A stretch of DNA of 64,000 bases from Cellulomonas sp. KH9 (GCF_900114185.1 NZ_FOSE01000003.1:1-64000); one strand, 5' to 3'. Counted from the stretch's first letter, positions 8,030 through 16,999 are shown. Notes: generated from the sequence alone by a model not told the origin. Numbers and translations are program-made.

Positions 8030-8890
8030 TCAGCGGGTCCGCGCCGGACGCGGCTGGGCCGGCTCCCCGAGGAACGCGAGGATCACCTCGGCGAGCCGTT
8101 CGGGCTGGTCCTCGGGGACGAGGGTCGAGGAGTCGGCGATCTCGACCAGCCGTCCGGCGGGGTAGAGGGCCGCGAGGCCGGGTCCGTGGGCGCGCGGCAT
8201 CAGCGGGTCGTCCTGCGCCCACACCACCAGGACGGGACCCGTGAAGTCGGCGAGCCGCTCGGACCAGGCCAGGAGCGTCGCGCGGTCCGGTGCCGAGGAC
8301 GCGAACGCCGCGAAGTCGCGCCGGATCGCCCGGGACCTCCTCGCGGGCGCGATCCAGTCGTCGAACACCTCGTCCGGGATGCCGCGCAGGCTCATGGCGC
8401 CGTAGGCGCGTCGGCTGCGCCGGAACCAGCGGGTGCGCATCAGCTGCACGACCAGCCAGATCCCGCCCGGCACCCGGGCGGCCGCCGCCAGGGCCTTGGC
8501 CGGTGCGGGCGGGAAGTTGTCGAACGCCTCGCACGCCACCAGCACCATCCGCCCGACGCGTTGCGCGCGGCCCTCGGAGACCAGGAACTGCCCACCACCC
8601 CAGTCGTTGAGCACGAGCGTCACGTCCGTGAGGTCCAGCCGCTCGAGGAGCTCGCCGAGCAGCAGCGCCACGCCGCGGTGCGTCAGGTCCGCGCCCGGGC
8701 GCATCGGCTGGCGGTGGCCGCCGAGCGGGAGGGTCGGCAGGATGCACCGGCACCCGGTGAGCAGCGGCACGACCTTGCGCCACTGCGTCTCGTTCATGGG
8801 CACGCCGTGCGCGAGGACGAGCACGGGTCCGTCGCCGCCCGTGTCCTCGTAGTCGATGGGCCCCGCGCTCAGCTCGATGTGATGGCGCAT
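8030..8890 (-). CDS. haloalkane dehalogenase-like alpha/beta hydrolase
   Basis: A 286-residue alpha/beta hydrolase with an Asp nucleophile (LVLNDWGGGQ, near residue 95), as in haloalkane dehalogenases, and an LAHGVPMNETQW oxyanion region. LVVWAQDDPLMP supplies the usual acid. The place where the catalytic His is expected reads DSSTLVPEDQPE, with Ser/Thr instead of His, so it may not be a working dehalogenase. It ends about 75 bases before the next hydrolase in the same direction. Confidence 0.75.
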   Translation of the reverse strand: MRHHIELSAGPIDYEDTGGDGPVLVLAHGVPMNETQWRKVVPLLTGCRCILPTLPLGGHRQPMRPGADLTHRGVALLLGELLERLDLTDVTLVLNDWGGGQFLVSEGRAQRVGRMVLVACEAFDNFPPAPAKALAAAARVPGGIWLVVQLMRTRWFRRSRRAYGAMSLRGIPDEVFDDWIAPARRSRAIRRDFAAFASSAPDRATLLAWSERLADFTGPVLVVWAQDDPLMPRAHGPGLAALYPAGRLVEIADSSTLVPEDQPERLAEVILAFLGEPAQPRPARTR

Positions 8891-8977
8891 GGTTCACGCT
8901 GACACGTCCCGGTGCGGGCCGTCGACCGTCACCGGGCGACCGTCATGAGCGTCACGAGGCGACCGTCGTGGTCAGCG

Positions 8978-9529
8978 TCAGGCGAACCGCGCGGCGATGC
9001 CCGGGTAGTCGAGCACGAGCCCGTACGCGTCGTACGTGAGGACGGCCTCGAACCCGCCCTCCGAGCGGTAGGCGAAGCGGTCGTCGTCCAGCCGTCGGTA
9101 GGACTGGTCGAGCCGACGGACGGTCAGGTCGGCCGCCTGCACGTACACGGCGGGAGTGGCGACCTCCTTCCCGACGGGCAGCGTCAACCGGTGGACCGGC
9201 AACGTGTTCGTGCAGGCGGACGCCTCGAGGTCGACGTCGAGCAGCCCGTCCAGACGGGGTGCCGGTCGGCCGTCGACGGTCCATCTGCCCTGGCCGTCGG
9301 AGAGGAGCTCGGTGATGCGCAGCCCGCCCACGGTGTCGGACGAGACTCGGACCGACCGGGTCCTCCAGCCGGCGTCGAGCGTGATCTCGTACGCGACGGC
9401 GTGCGCCCGGCCGTCCTCGACGGCGGACGTGTGCCCGCGCAACCTGCCGGGTTCGAGGTAGACCACCTCGAACCCGTCGACCGCGTCGACGAACCGCCAG
9501 GCCGCGAACGGCGGGAACGCCCTGTACAC
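8978..9529 (-). CDS. putative glycolipid-binding protein (PF06475-like)
   Basis: A 183-residue protein matching the putative glycolipid-binding family: FAAWRFVDAVDGFEVVYLEP at the start, LDVDLEASACTNTLPVHRL in the middle and LTYDAYGLVLDYPGIAARF at the end. The GTG at 9529 starts just before the conserved region; the frame is open to 9592. The biochemical role is not known. A C-terminal remnant of a second copy lies at 20752-20850. Confidence 0.75.
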   Translation of the reverse strand: MYRAFPPFAAWRFVDAVDGFEVVYLEPGRLRGHTSAVEDGRAHAVAYEITLDAGWRTRSVRVSSDTVGGLRITELLSDGQGRWTVDGRPAPRLDGLLDVDLEASACTNTLPVHRLTLPVGKEVATPAVYVQAADLTVRRLDQSYRRLDDDRFAYRSEGGFEAVLTYDAYGLVLDYPGIAARFA

Positions 9530-9644
9530 CTCTCCAGGGAACCAGCCGGGCGGGCGGCCGCCCAGGCTCGCCGACCGTGACCGGCGCGGCACCGGTCGGC
9601 GTCAGCGAGGCGCCGCACCAGGTGATCGCGGTGACACCGCGGAC

Positions 9645-10853
9645 TCAGCCCACCCTGACCAGCTGCCACTGCTGGTTCGAGCCGTTCCAGTCGCTGTACT
9701 GGACGATGTTCCCGCCGTCGCTGGTGGAGGCGCCCTGCACCTCGACCGCCTTGCCGCTGTTCCGGGCGATCAGCTGGACGTACCCGTCGATCGTCTGGAT
9801 GCTGAACTGCTGGTTGGCGCCGTTGTTGTCGCTCCACTGCTGGATCGCCGCACCGTCGGCGGTGGACCTCGCGGCCACGTCGAGGACCTTGCCCGACAGT
9901 CGCGACTTCACCTTGTAGTAGCCGTTGCCCGTGCTGACGAACTGCCACTGCTGCTGGTTGCCGCCGTTGCGGGACCACTGGGTGATGCGCGCGCCGTCCG
10001 CGGTGGACAGGTTGTACACGTCGATGGCCTTGCCGCTGTTGCGGTTGACGAGCGTGTACCAGGCCGAGGTGTCCACCGGGCCGGAGCTCCCGGGGTTGCC
10101 GGGGGTCGGGCTCGGGGTCGGGTCGGCACCGCCGCCCGCCGGGTTGCCGATGCTCCCCGGCACGGCGCGCAGGGCGGCGTACCAGACGGCCGCCATCTTG
10201 TCGTAGCCGTTCGCGTTGGGGTGCACGCCGTCGGGGAGGTCGGAGAGGCTGACCGCCCGGTTCATGTCGACGAGGTGCACGCGCTTGCCAGCGTTGGCCC
10301 TGCTCGACACGATGCCGGGGATGGCGGAGTTGTAGGACTGCACCTGCGAGTTCGCGTACGAGACCGGGATGAGGGTCGCGACGAAGACGTCGGTCTGCGG
10401 GGAGGTGCTGGTGATCTTGTCGATGACCCCCGCGAGCCGGTTCGGTGCGTTCGCCAGGTCGCGGTTCTGGCTGATGTCGTTGGTGCCGATGTGCAGCAGC
10501 ACGGTGCGCGGCTGGTACGTGCGCACCCAGTTGACGACGTTGGCGTCGATCTGGTCGATCCGCCAGCCCGAGTGCCCCTCGTGGTCGTGGTCCCAGAGAC
10601 TGGCCGGCCCGTTGAAACCGGACCCGACGAAGTCCGTGGTGTAGCCGCCCTGCGCCAGGCGCTGCCACAGCCCGACGCGGTAGCCACCGCCGCCGGTCAT
10701 GCCGATGCCTTCGGTGATCGAGTCGCCCAGGGGCATCACGCGGGTGCCCCCGTTGCTCTCGGCGGAGGCGGGCGCGGACTGTGCCACGACACCTCCGGCC
10801 AGTGCGACGCCGAGCGTGACGGCGAGCATCAGCCTTCGGGCGGTCCGGAGCAT
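9645..10853 (-). CDS. secreted CE3-type acetylxylan esterase with ricin-type (CBM13) domain
   Basis: A 402-residue exported enzyme. After a signal peptide (about 1-32, ending SAPASA) comes a CE3-type SGNH esterase domain (about 38-235) with VMPLGDSITEGIG (Ser), HEGHSGWRIDQI, LLHIGTNDISQN and DGVHPNANGY (Asp and His). A short Pro/Thr/Gly linker follows, then a ricin-B lectin domain with three repeats of the Q-x-W type (QQWQF, NQQFSI, NQQWQLV). CE3 enzymes remove acetyl groups from xylan. The ATG at 10853 has AGGAGG upstream; the frame is open to 10895. Its promoter shares two motifs with the GH30 xylanase gene. Confidence 0.85.
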   Translation of the reverse strand: MLRTARRLMLAVTLGVALAGGVVAQSAPASAESNGGTRVMPLGDSITEGIGMTGGGGYRVGLWQRLAQGGYTTDFVGSGFNGPASLWDHDHEGHSGWRIDQIDANVVNWVRTYQPRTVLLHIGTNDISQNRDLANAPNRLAGVIDKITSTSPQTDVFVATLIPVSYANSQVQSYNSAIPGIVSSRANAGKRVHLVDMNRAVSLSDLPDGVHPNANGYDKMAAVWYAALRAVPGSIGNPAGGGADPTPSPTPGNPGSSGPVDTSAWYTLVNRNSGKAIDVYNLSTADGARITQWSRNGGNQQQWQFVSTGNGYYKVKSRLSGKVLDVAARSTADGAAIQQWSDNNGANQQFSIQTIDGYVQLIARNSGKAVEVQGASTSDGGNIVQYSDWNGSNQQWQLVRVG

Positions 10854-10897
10854 GTCGTCTGCCTCCTGGGATCGAGAGCGCGGCGTGGTCCACATCG

Positions 10898-10911
10898 TTG
10901 TGAACGTTCAC
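10898..10911 (-). promoter_or_regulatory. LacI-type operator before the CE3 gene
   Basis: The minus strand reads GTGAACGTTCACAA, holding the perfect 12-bp palindrome GTGAACGTTCAC, 45 bases before the CE3 start. The form is that of a LacI-family operator. A near-identical site lies before the GH30 gene at 17050-17063. Confidence 0.65.
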
Positions 10912-10963
10912 GCGCCGAGGTCGGGGGTCAGCCTGGCACGGGGCCGGGGCGACGGCGACGGCA

Positions 10964-10977
10964 CAAACGATTAGGTG
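10964..10977 (-). promoter_or_regulatory. upstream promoter motif shared with the GH30 gene
   Basis: The minus strand reads CACCTAATCGTTTG. The same 14 bases stand on the plus strand at 16986-16999. In both places the motif lies about 50 bases upstream of the GTGAxCGTTCACAA site and points toward the xylan-enzyme gene. Confidence 0.6.
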
Positions 10978-11088
10978 GGGTGCCTGACGCCTGAAGCCCG
11001 TCGCGGACGCGCCGCGCGCCACCGACGCCCTGACTCGTCACCCGGGTAGCGGGCCCCCGGGGCGGCGCGTCGGACCTAGGCTCCGGCC

Positions 11089-12228
11089 ATGACGACCGCG
11101 CGCGCGTACCTCACGGGCTTCGGTCGCTACCTTCCCGGCCCCCCGGTCGACAACGACGGCATGGCGGCGCGGCTCGGCGGTGACGACGCCGTCACCGCAC
11201 GCATCCGGGGCAGCATCCTGGCGTCCAACGGCATCAGGCAGCGGCACTACGCCCTCGACGAGCACGGTGAACCCACCGAGCTCAACGAGGAGCTCGCGGT
11301 CAAGGCGCTCACCGCGGCGCTCGACGACCGCGGCATCCGACCGACGGACCTGAGGATGCTCGCGACCGCGACGACGATGGGCGACGTGCTCGTGCCCGGG
11401 TTCGCCGGCATGGTGCACGGCCGGCTCGGCGGCGGGCCGATGCAGCTGCTGTCCGCGTCGGGCGTCTGCGCCTCGAGCATGGCGGCGCTCGACGCGGTGG
11501 TCAGCAAGGTCCGGCTCGGCGACCACCCGCGCGGGGCGGTCGTGGCCTCCGAGCTGCCGAGCCGCAGCCTGCGGCAGCGTCGGTACGAGGGGTTCCGCGC
11601 CGGCATGGACGCGCACTTCCTGCGGTGGATGCTCTCCGACGGGGCGGGGGCCGTCGTCGTCGAGTTCCAGCCGCACCCCACGAGGCTCTCGTTGCGGGTC
11701 GACTGGATCCGGCAGGTGTCGCTCGCCCACGCCCACGCCGTGTGCATGCGCGCCGGCATGAGCGGTGACGAGACCCACGTCGGCGGCACCTGGCAGGACG
11801 TCGCCCTCGCGGACGCGCAGGCCGGGGGCATGTTCGTCCTGCGGCAGGACGTCGGCATGCTCGACGACCTCGCCGAGGCCGGGATCGCGCAGTTCGAGGA
11901 GCTCGTGGACATCGGGCTGGTCGACGTCCGCCACCTCGACCACGTCATCTGCCACTACAGCACCAACGTCTTCCGGGACGTCGCGTTCGACGCGCTGCGT
12001 CGGCGCATCCCCTCCCTCGACACCGACCGGTGGTTCTCCAACCTCGAGACCCGCGGCAACACCGGGTCGGCCAGCATCTTCATCGCCCTCGAGGAGGCGT
12101 GGCGCACGGGCCGGTTCGAACCCGGGGAGACCATCCTGCTCGCCGTGCCGGAGTCCGGCCGCTTCTCGTTCGCCTTCGCCCAGCTCACCGTCGTCGCCCC
12201 GCCCCGTCCGCAAGGAGCATCGTCATGA
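11089..12228 (+). CDS. KAS III (FabH)-like 3-oxoacyl-ACP synthase
   Basis: A 379-residue thiolase-fold condensing enzyme. The KAS III triad is visible: Cys127 in SASGVCASSMAAL, His289 in VICHYST and Asn324 in RGNTGSASIF. KAS III enzymes condense an acyl-CoA or acyl-ACP starter with malonyl-ACP, or act in secondary pathways. It heads a tight operon: the next gene overlaps by four bases (ATGA) and encodes a diiron-type protein, which argues for a specialised lipid or natural-product role rather than housekeeping FabH. TAGGCT six bases before the ATG may be a -10 box of a leaderless mRNA. Confidence 0.85.
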   Translation: MTTARAYLTGFGRYLPGPPVDNDGMAARLGGDDAVTARIRGSILASNGIRQRHYALDEHGEPTELNEELAVKALTAALDDRGIRPTDLRMLATATTMGDVLVPGFAGMVHGRLGGGPMQLLSASGVCASSMAALDAVVSKVRLGDHPRGAVVASELPSRSLRQRRYEGFRAGMDAHFLRWMLSDGAGAVVVEFQPHPTRLSLRVDWIRQVSLAHAHAVCMRAGMSGDETHVGGTWQDVALADAQAGGMFVLRQDVGMLDDLAEAGIAQFEELVDIGLVDVRHLDHVICHYSTNVFRDVAFDALRRRIPSLDTDRWFSNLETRGNTGSASIFIALEEAWRTGRFEPGETILLAVPESGRFSFAFAQLTVVAPPRPQGASS

Positions 12229-12932
12229 CCAGTGCCACCTCGACCGTCCCGTCGACGGCCGGCGGGACGGACGCCGCGGGCGCCTCGCTCCTCGAGCGCC
12301 TCGGCGAGGTCTGGCTCGAGCTCGAGGACCACCTGGCGAAGGTGCCCGTGCTGCAGCGCCTCGACGACGGCACCGTCACGCTCGAGGACTACCTGCGGCT
12401 GCTGTTCAACCTGCGCCAGCAGGTCATCGACGGCTCGCTGTGGATCGCGCGTGCGGCGTCCAACTTCGACATCGACCACTTCGAGCTGCGGGCGGCGGCG
12501 ATCAAGCACGCCGAGGAGGAGCACCGGGACCACTTCCTGCTCGAGGCCGACTACGTCGCGCTCGGCGGGTCGCGCCAGGAGCTGCGGGCCGGGCGCAAGA
12601 ACGTCGGGTCGGAGGCCCTCTCGGGCTACCTCTTCACCTACGCCAGCAGGCCGAACCCCGCGGGTCTGCTCGGTGCGATGTTCGTCATCGAGGGCCTCGG
12701 CGCCCGCCGCGCGGCGCAGTGGGCGGCCCGGTTCCAGGAGGTGCTCGGCCTCGCCGACAACCAGGTCCACTTCATGACGTACCACCAGGAGGCGGACGGC
12801 GCGCACACCGGTGACATGGAGGCGATCCTGACGTCGGGCCTGATCGACGACGCGACCGCAGACGAGATCGTGCGGTGCGCCCAGGTCGTCGCACGGCTCT
12901 ACGCGCTGCAGCTCGAAGAGCTGGATCGCTGA
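12225..12932 (+). CDS. heme-oxygenase-like iron-containing redox enzyme
   Basis: A 235-residue all-helical protein of the iron-containing redox enzyme (heme-oxygenase-like diiron oxidase) group. Candidate metal ligands are the Glu/His residues in KHAEEEHRDHFLLE and HQEADGAHTGDME, plus an EGLGA motif between them. Members include fatty-acid decarboxylases (UndA) and C-C cleaving or N-oxidising enzymes. The ATG overlaps the stop of the KAS III gene and has AAGGAG upstream. A joint role in modifying the KAS III product is an inference. Confidence 0.75.
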   Translation: MTSATSTVPSTAGGTDAAGASLLERLGEVWLELEDHLAKVPVLQRLDDGTVTLEDYLRLLFNLRQQVIDGSLWIARAASNFDIDHFELRAAAIKHAEEEHRDHFLLEADYVALGGSRQELRAGRKNVGSEALSGYLFTYASRPNPAGLLGAMFVIEGLGARRAAQWAARFQEVLGLADNQVHFMTYHQEADGAHTGDMEAILTSGLIDDATADEIVRCAQVVARLYALQLEELDR

Positions 12933-12933
12933 C

Positions 12934-13785
12934 GTGGCGGAGTTCGTCCGCTCCGACCCGAGCATGTGGGAGGCGATCTTCGCCGACCCCTCGGTCCCGC
13001 TCGACCGGGCGGTGGTCCGGCAGATCATCGACGACCAGCGACGTCCGTCCCGACGCTGGCTGTACCCGCTCGCGATGGTGCTCTCGCGGGTGCTCGTCAC
13101 GATCATCCGCGTGCTGAAGCGCGTCCTCCCCTTCCGGTGGATGCCGCTGGGGACGATGGACTTCCTCTGCGTCTGGTTCCTGCGGCGGTGCGTGTCACCC
13201 GACGCCGTGGACCTGCTGCTGCGCCACTTCGTCATCGAGACGAACCTGGTGAACTTCATCATCCGCAACACCCCGGTGGGCATCGAGCCCGTCACGCTGC
13301 GTCCCGAGTCGTTGTCCGAGCTGGGCGACCAGGCCGTCGTCGAGCACGACGTCAACGTGTACGACGTGCTCATCGCGCTGGACGTCGTGCCGCTCGTCGC
13401 CCGTGACCCGCTCGACTTCCGTCAGCTGGACATCCCGCCGCTCGACGCCGAGCGGCATCGCCGGCGACTGGTCCGCCTCGACATCCAGACGGCGCTGTGC
13501 TTCATGAACATCCCGTTCTCGCTGGCGCTCAGCTCGGAGGAGTACCGCCGAGCGGTGCACTCGATGCGGTTCGACGACTCCTTCCTCGAGATCCTCGCCG
13601 TCATCACCGGCGACGACACCTTCCGGCACTGGAAGCTCGCCGGCATGAGCCTGTGGATGGACTCGAACGTCGACGTGCCGCGCATGGTGTACCGCCATGC
13701 TCTCGTCTGCGAGTACGCGCACGCGCAGCTGGTGAAGCTCGCCGGCGGCCAGTACCCGCGGGACACGGCGGTGGAGTTCGACTGA
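12934..13785 (+). CDS. hypothetical protein of the KAS III/diiron operon
   Basis: A 283-residue protein whose family I do not recognise. It starts with a GTG one base after the stop of the diiron gene, so the three genes form one operon. A hydrophobic stretch at about residues 44-65 (LAMVLSRVLVTIIRVLKRVL) could bind the membrane. HFVIETNLVNFII, CFMNIPFSL and HALVCEYAHAQLVKLA are notable, with several His and Glu residues spaced as in helical bundles. It may be a further enzyme or scaffold of the pathway. Confidence 0.6.
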   Translation: MAEFVRSDPSMWEAIFADPSVPLDRAVVRQIIDDQRRPSRRWLYPLAMVLSRVLVTIIRVLKRVLPFRWMPLGTMDFLCVWFLRRCVSPDAVDLLLRHFVIETNLVNFIIRNTPVGIEPVTLRPESLSELGDQAVVEHDVNVYDVLIALDVVPLVARDPLDFRQLDIPPLDAERHRRRLVRLDIQTALCFMNIPFSLALSSEEYRRAVHSMRFDDSFLEILAVITGDDTFRHWKLAGMSLWMDSNVDVPRMVYRHALVCEYAHAQLVKLAGGQYPRDTAVEFD

Positions 13786-13798
13786 TCCGACCGGAGCT

Positions 13799-13945
13799 TC
13801 AGTGACGGGCTCGTCGGATCTCGGCGACGCACTGCGCCACGACCGTCTCGACCTCGAACCCGCCCGGGGCGCTTCCCTCCCACAGGGCGTCCGGGCCCGG
13901 CTTCGACTCGGTCGCCCGCCACGCCCGCCGTCCTGGGACGCGCGT
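13799..13945 (-). pseudogene. C-terminal gene remnant
   Basis: The minus strand here reads a protein-like end, WEGSAPGGFEVETVVAQCVA then EIRRARH and a TGA at 13799, with no start and no continuation upstream of about 13945. I do not know the parent family. From 13946 to 14205 I see no convincing gene. Confidence 0.4.
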
Positions 13946-14205
13946 GGCGCTACGCGACCCCTACCCACCACGGCGCAGGAGAGGTGAGATCGTTCGGGAC
14001 CGCCGCGACCGTGAAACCGTCCGCCCGAGCTCGGAACCTGCACCGGGGCGGGCATCAACACCAGGGAGGCCCTGTGGCGGACGTTCGGATGATCGTCGTC
14101 GCAGCCGGCACCGGCGCTGAAGAGCGATCGCGACCCGGCGCCGATGAGGGATCTCAGCGGCGCCGGATCGGATGTGTCGAGCTCGACGGGGGTACGGAGG
14201 TCAGG

Positions 14206-14427
14206 TCAGGCCGTGCCCGCAGCGGCACGACGGATCGCGGCCACGCCGCCCAGCACGATCGAGACGACACCGAGGCCGCCCAGGACGAGCTGGAGGGGAC
14301 TGGGCGAGTAGGGCAGGTCGAGGGTCTCTTCCGCCGCACTGAAACCGAAGTAGAAGAGCGAACCCGCGGTCAGTAGCAGGGCGGCTCCGAGGAGAGTGAG
14401 GGCCAACGGGATATGACGAGCGGACAT
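14206..14427 (-). CDS. small two-helix membrane protein
   Basis: A 73-residue protein with two hydrophobic segments (about 7-29 and 46-64) and no known family. The ATG at 14427 is preceded by AGGAGC. It follows the DUF2599-like secreted protein gene by 11 bases, so they are probably co-transcribed. Confidence 0.7.
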   Translation of the reverse strand: MSARHIPLALTLLGAALLLTAGSLFYFGFSAAEETLDLPYSPSPLQLVLGGLGVVSIVLGGVAAIRRAAAGTA

Positions 14428-14438
14428 GTCGACAGCTC

Positions 14439-15419
14439 CTAGTTGCAGCCTGAGGCGATGAAGCCCAGATAGCCCTTGTCAGCGCGGTTCGTCTCCAGGT
14501 TCCATGTGGACTTGAACGGGGCGCCCGCGACGTGGCAGATGTACTGGTTCCGCGCGGAAGACCCGAGCCGGTTGCGGTACGTGCTCGACGTCTGCTTGGC
14601 GCGCAGCTCGTCGAAGCCGGGGTTCCCCGCAATCGGGGCTCCGGCGACGTTGCCCGGGTAGACGGCTCTGGCCCAGGCGGTGGGCGTCACGAGGATGCGC
14701 GTGCTGGTCTCCCAACGGTAGGACGACACCATCGCCACCCCCAGGAACGGGTCAGCGACGACAGGATAGGTCGTCTCCGAAGCGAGGTGCTCGACCACCT
14801 GGGTGAAGGAGGTCCCTTCGATCTCGAAGCGCGTGGGCACGGGCGCCCCGGTCGCGTCGTAGGCCCACGGCGGTGCCACACCGCCGACGAGCGCGCCTGC
14901 CGCTGTGAGGACGACGATGGCGCCGCTGGCCTCCTGCTGAAGTCGCGACCCGACCGGAACGTCGAGCTCGTACCTGTACCTCTCGGGAGCGGTCGCGTCG
15001 TGGACGATCGTCAGGATCTGCACGGATGCGTCGTCCTTCACGATGGGGACTGTCGTAGAACCGTCGTTGTTGTCGAACGCGACGACGCCGTCCGTTACCG
15101 TCTGCGCGGCGTCGGCCGTCTCGCCCGACGGAAGGCCTACCGCCAGAGTCGGGCCCGACGCGTGGCTGAGCACGACGTCGCGGGCGGCGTCCTGGGGCAC
15201 CGAGGCGCTGCCGTGCCGGCCCACGTGCGCGGCCGCAACGCCAGGGCGGGCACGTGTCGATGCGACGTCGCTCAGCGCAGCCTCGACCGCCGGAACGTCG
15301 AGGGCGTCGGTGAGTATGTCGAGGACGGGGTCGGGGGTGGCCGCGTGCGCGGCGGAGGCTGGGGCGGCGATCACGGCGAGCATCACTGCGTACGCGAAGC
15401 AGCGCATGGTTCGGGGCAT
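14439..15419 (-). CDS. secreted DUF2599-domain protein
   Basis: A 326-residue exported protein. A signal peptide (about 1-26, cleavage near AAHA) precedes a Thr/Ala-rich region. The last 110 residues look like a DUF2599 domain: YPVVADPFLGVAM, ILVTPTAWARAV, ARNQYICHVAGAP and STWNLETNR before the final Cys-Asn. Two late cysteines could form a disulfide. Such proteins are common in actinobacteria without known function. The gene leads a two-gene operon with a small membrane protein. Confidence 0.75.
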   Translation of the reverse strand: MPRTMRCFAYAVMLAVIAAPASAAHAATPDPVLDILTDALDVPAVEAALSDVASTRARPGVAAAHVGRHGSASVPQDAARDVVLSHASGPTLAVGLPSGETADAAQTVTDGVVAFDNNDGSTTVPIVKDDASVQILTIVHDATAPERYRYELDVPVGSRLQQEASGAIVVLTAAGALVGGVAPPWAYDATGAPVPTRFEIEGTSFTQVVEHLASETTYPVVADPFLGVAMVSSYRWETSTRILVTPTAWARAVYPGNVAGAPIAGNPGFDELRAKQTSSTYRNRLGSSARNQYICHVAGAPFKSTWNLETNRADKGYLGFIASGCN

Positions 15420-15578
15420 CGAAGTTCCTTGTGTCGGGGGAGGGTGCCAGCCGACCGTAGCGGCCCGTTTGGCACGATACGCACCAGTTCATCCGGTTTT
15501 CCCTCGTGTGTGCGACCGCTTCCGCCGGACGGGTGATGCCGGGCTCGCGGCTCTGTCCCGCCCGCTGTCCGGGCACGT

Positions 15579-16262
15579 GTGCCGCACCCCTCCCTGCGCC
15601 GCTACCCGGTCAAGTCGATGGGTGGAGAGGCGCTGGCCTCAGCCGAGCTGGACCATCGCGGGTTCCACGGGGACCGCTGGTACGCCGTCGTGGACGGCGA
15701 CGGCAGGTTCGCGTCGGTCAAGGACACCCGCCGGTTCCGCCGGCGGGACGCCGTGGTGCGCTACACGGCGTCGACGACGGCGGACGGCCAGGTCGAGGTT
15801 CGCTCGGACGACACGAGCTGGCTCGTGGGCGACCCGCTGCTCGACCGGCACCTCACCACCGCCATGGGGAGCGATCAGCGCATCCTGCCCGAGGCTGCCG
15901 TCTCGCACCAGGACGCCGGTGCCGTCTCCCTCGTCGGCACCGCGACGATCGCATGGTGCGCGGCCCGGTGGGGCGGCAGCGACGACCCTCGGCGGCTGCG
16001 CGTCAACATCGTCGTGGAGACGCAGACGCCGTTCGTCGAGGAGACGTGGGTCGGCCACCAGATCGCCCTCGGGTCCGCCGCGCTGACGGTCGTGGAGCGG
16101 ATCCCACGGTGCCGCATGATCGATGTCGAGCAGGACGGGACCAGCCCGCGTGCCCCATGGCTCCGGTCGCTCGGCTCCGAGCGAGATCTGTACCTCGCGG
16201 TCTACGCCGACGTCAGCCGACCGGGTGTGATCACCCTCGGCGACGAGATCTCTGTGCTCTGA
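15579..16262 (+). CDS. MOSC domain-containing protein
   Basis: A 227-residue protein with the MOSC N-terminal beta-barrel (SLRRYPVKSMGGEAL near the start) and the MOSC domain proper (DPRRLRVNIVVET, then VERIPRCRMIDVEQDG with the conserved Cys). MOSC proteins handle molybdenum-cofactor sulfur or act in mARC-type N-reductases. The GTG at 15579 fits the family N-terminus. It stands alone. Confidence 0.8.
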   Translation: MPHPSLRRYPVKSMGGEALASAELDHRGFHGDRWYAVVDGDGRFASVKDTRRFRRRDAVVRYTASTTADGQVEVRSDDTSWLVGDPLLDRHLTTAMGSDQRILPEAAVSHQDAGAVSLVGTATIAWCAARWGGSDDPRRLRVNIVVETQTPFVEETWVGHQIALGSAALTVVERIPRCRMIDVEQDGTSPRAPWLRSLGSERDLYLAVYADVSRPGVITLGDEISVL

Positions 16263-16300
16263 GCCGAGGACGGGCCGCAACATCCACCGGACAGGGTGCG

Positions 16301-16875
16301 TCAGGCGGCCTCAGCCCAGTGCGGGCGCCGCGGTGCTGTGACCTGCGATGGGACTCGCTCGATGCCCAGCAGGTCGGCGGCCGGACATGCTGACGCGACG
16401 CGGACGGGCTCGATGCGAACCCTCAGCAGCGGCTGTAGGAACTCATCCGAGTGGCTCCACGAGATCTGCGGTCGGGCATGCCAGGTGGGTCCGTACGCGC
16501 TGGAGGTCGCGTAGACGACCGGCTCGACGCCGTGGTCGCGCAGGGTCTCGATGAGCGCGGTCAGCTCCGGGCGGACCTGGGAGGAGTCCGGGGGGTCGGC
16601 GTGGAACGTCCCGTAGTACTCGACGTCGATGGCGAGAGGCAGCAGGTCCTCGTCGTCCGGCACCGTCGCGAGCACGTGCTCCGCCTGCGCCCTGCCGCTG
16701 CTCTCGAAGCTGAAGAAGTGGTACGCACCGACCAGCAATCCGGCCTCACGCGCCCCGCGCAGGTTCGCCGATCGACGCGGCGCGGCGCAGTGGCTGCTCG
16801 GCCAGGTCGGGCAGATGCTCGGTGAGCGGGGCGCGCACGAGGTCGGCGTCGACCGCGAGCTCGTCGTCATGCATC
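16301..16875 (-). pseudogene. mosaic of gene fragments (phosphotransferase N-end + GH25 core + unknown tail)
   Basis: Reading the minus strand from 16875: an APH-like phosphotransferase N-terminus (MHDDELAVDADLVR, HLPDLAEQPLRR) runs to about 16770. Then, in another frame, about 290 bases (16481-16769) are near-identical to the core of the GH25 gene at 20867-21604 (GLLVGAYHFFSFESSG, LAIDVEYYGTF). Finally an unrelated tail (ISWSHSDEFLQPLLRV, ACPAADLLGIERVPSQ) ends at 16301. No piece is complete, so this is a patchwork of decayed genes. Confidence 0.65.
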
Positions 16876-16985
16876 CGCGTCGTCACCGCGCGACGGTGGC
16901 ACGGCGGCGCGTGGCGTCGCCACGGGATGAGCCGGCCGCTCTGTCCGCACGCGATCGAGATGGATGCGCCTGGGCGGCCCCGCAG

Positions 16986-16999
16986 CACCTAATCGTTTG
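16986..16999 (+). promoter_or_regulatory. upstream promoter motif shared with the CE3 gene
   Basis: CACCTAATCGTTTG, identical over 14 bases to the motif upstream of the CE3 esterase gene and with the same orientation and spacing relative to the second site. Confidence 0.6.

Noticed and set aside
12934-13785. Third operon gene as a second diiron oxidase
   Set aside because: It has His and Glu residues but I cannot find the paired ligand motifs seen in the preceding protein.
13984-14376. 130-codon plus-strand frame between the KAS III operon and the DUF2599 genes
   Set aside because: It is low-complexity, overlaps the small membrane protein gene and has no recognisable content, although a GGGAGG lies inside it.
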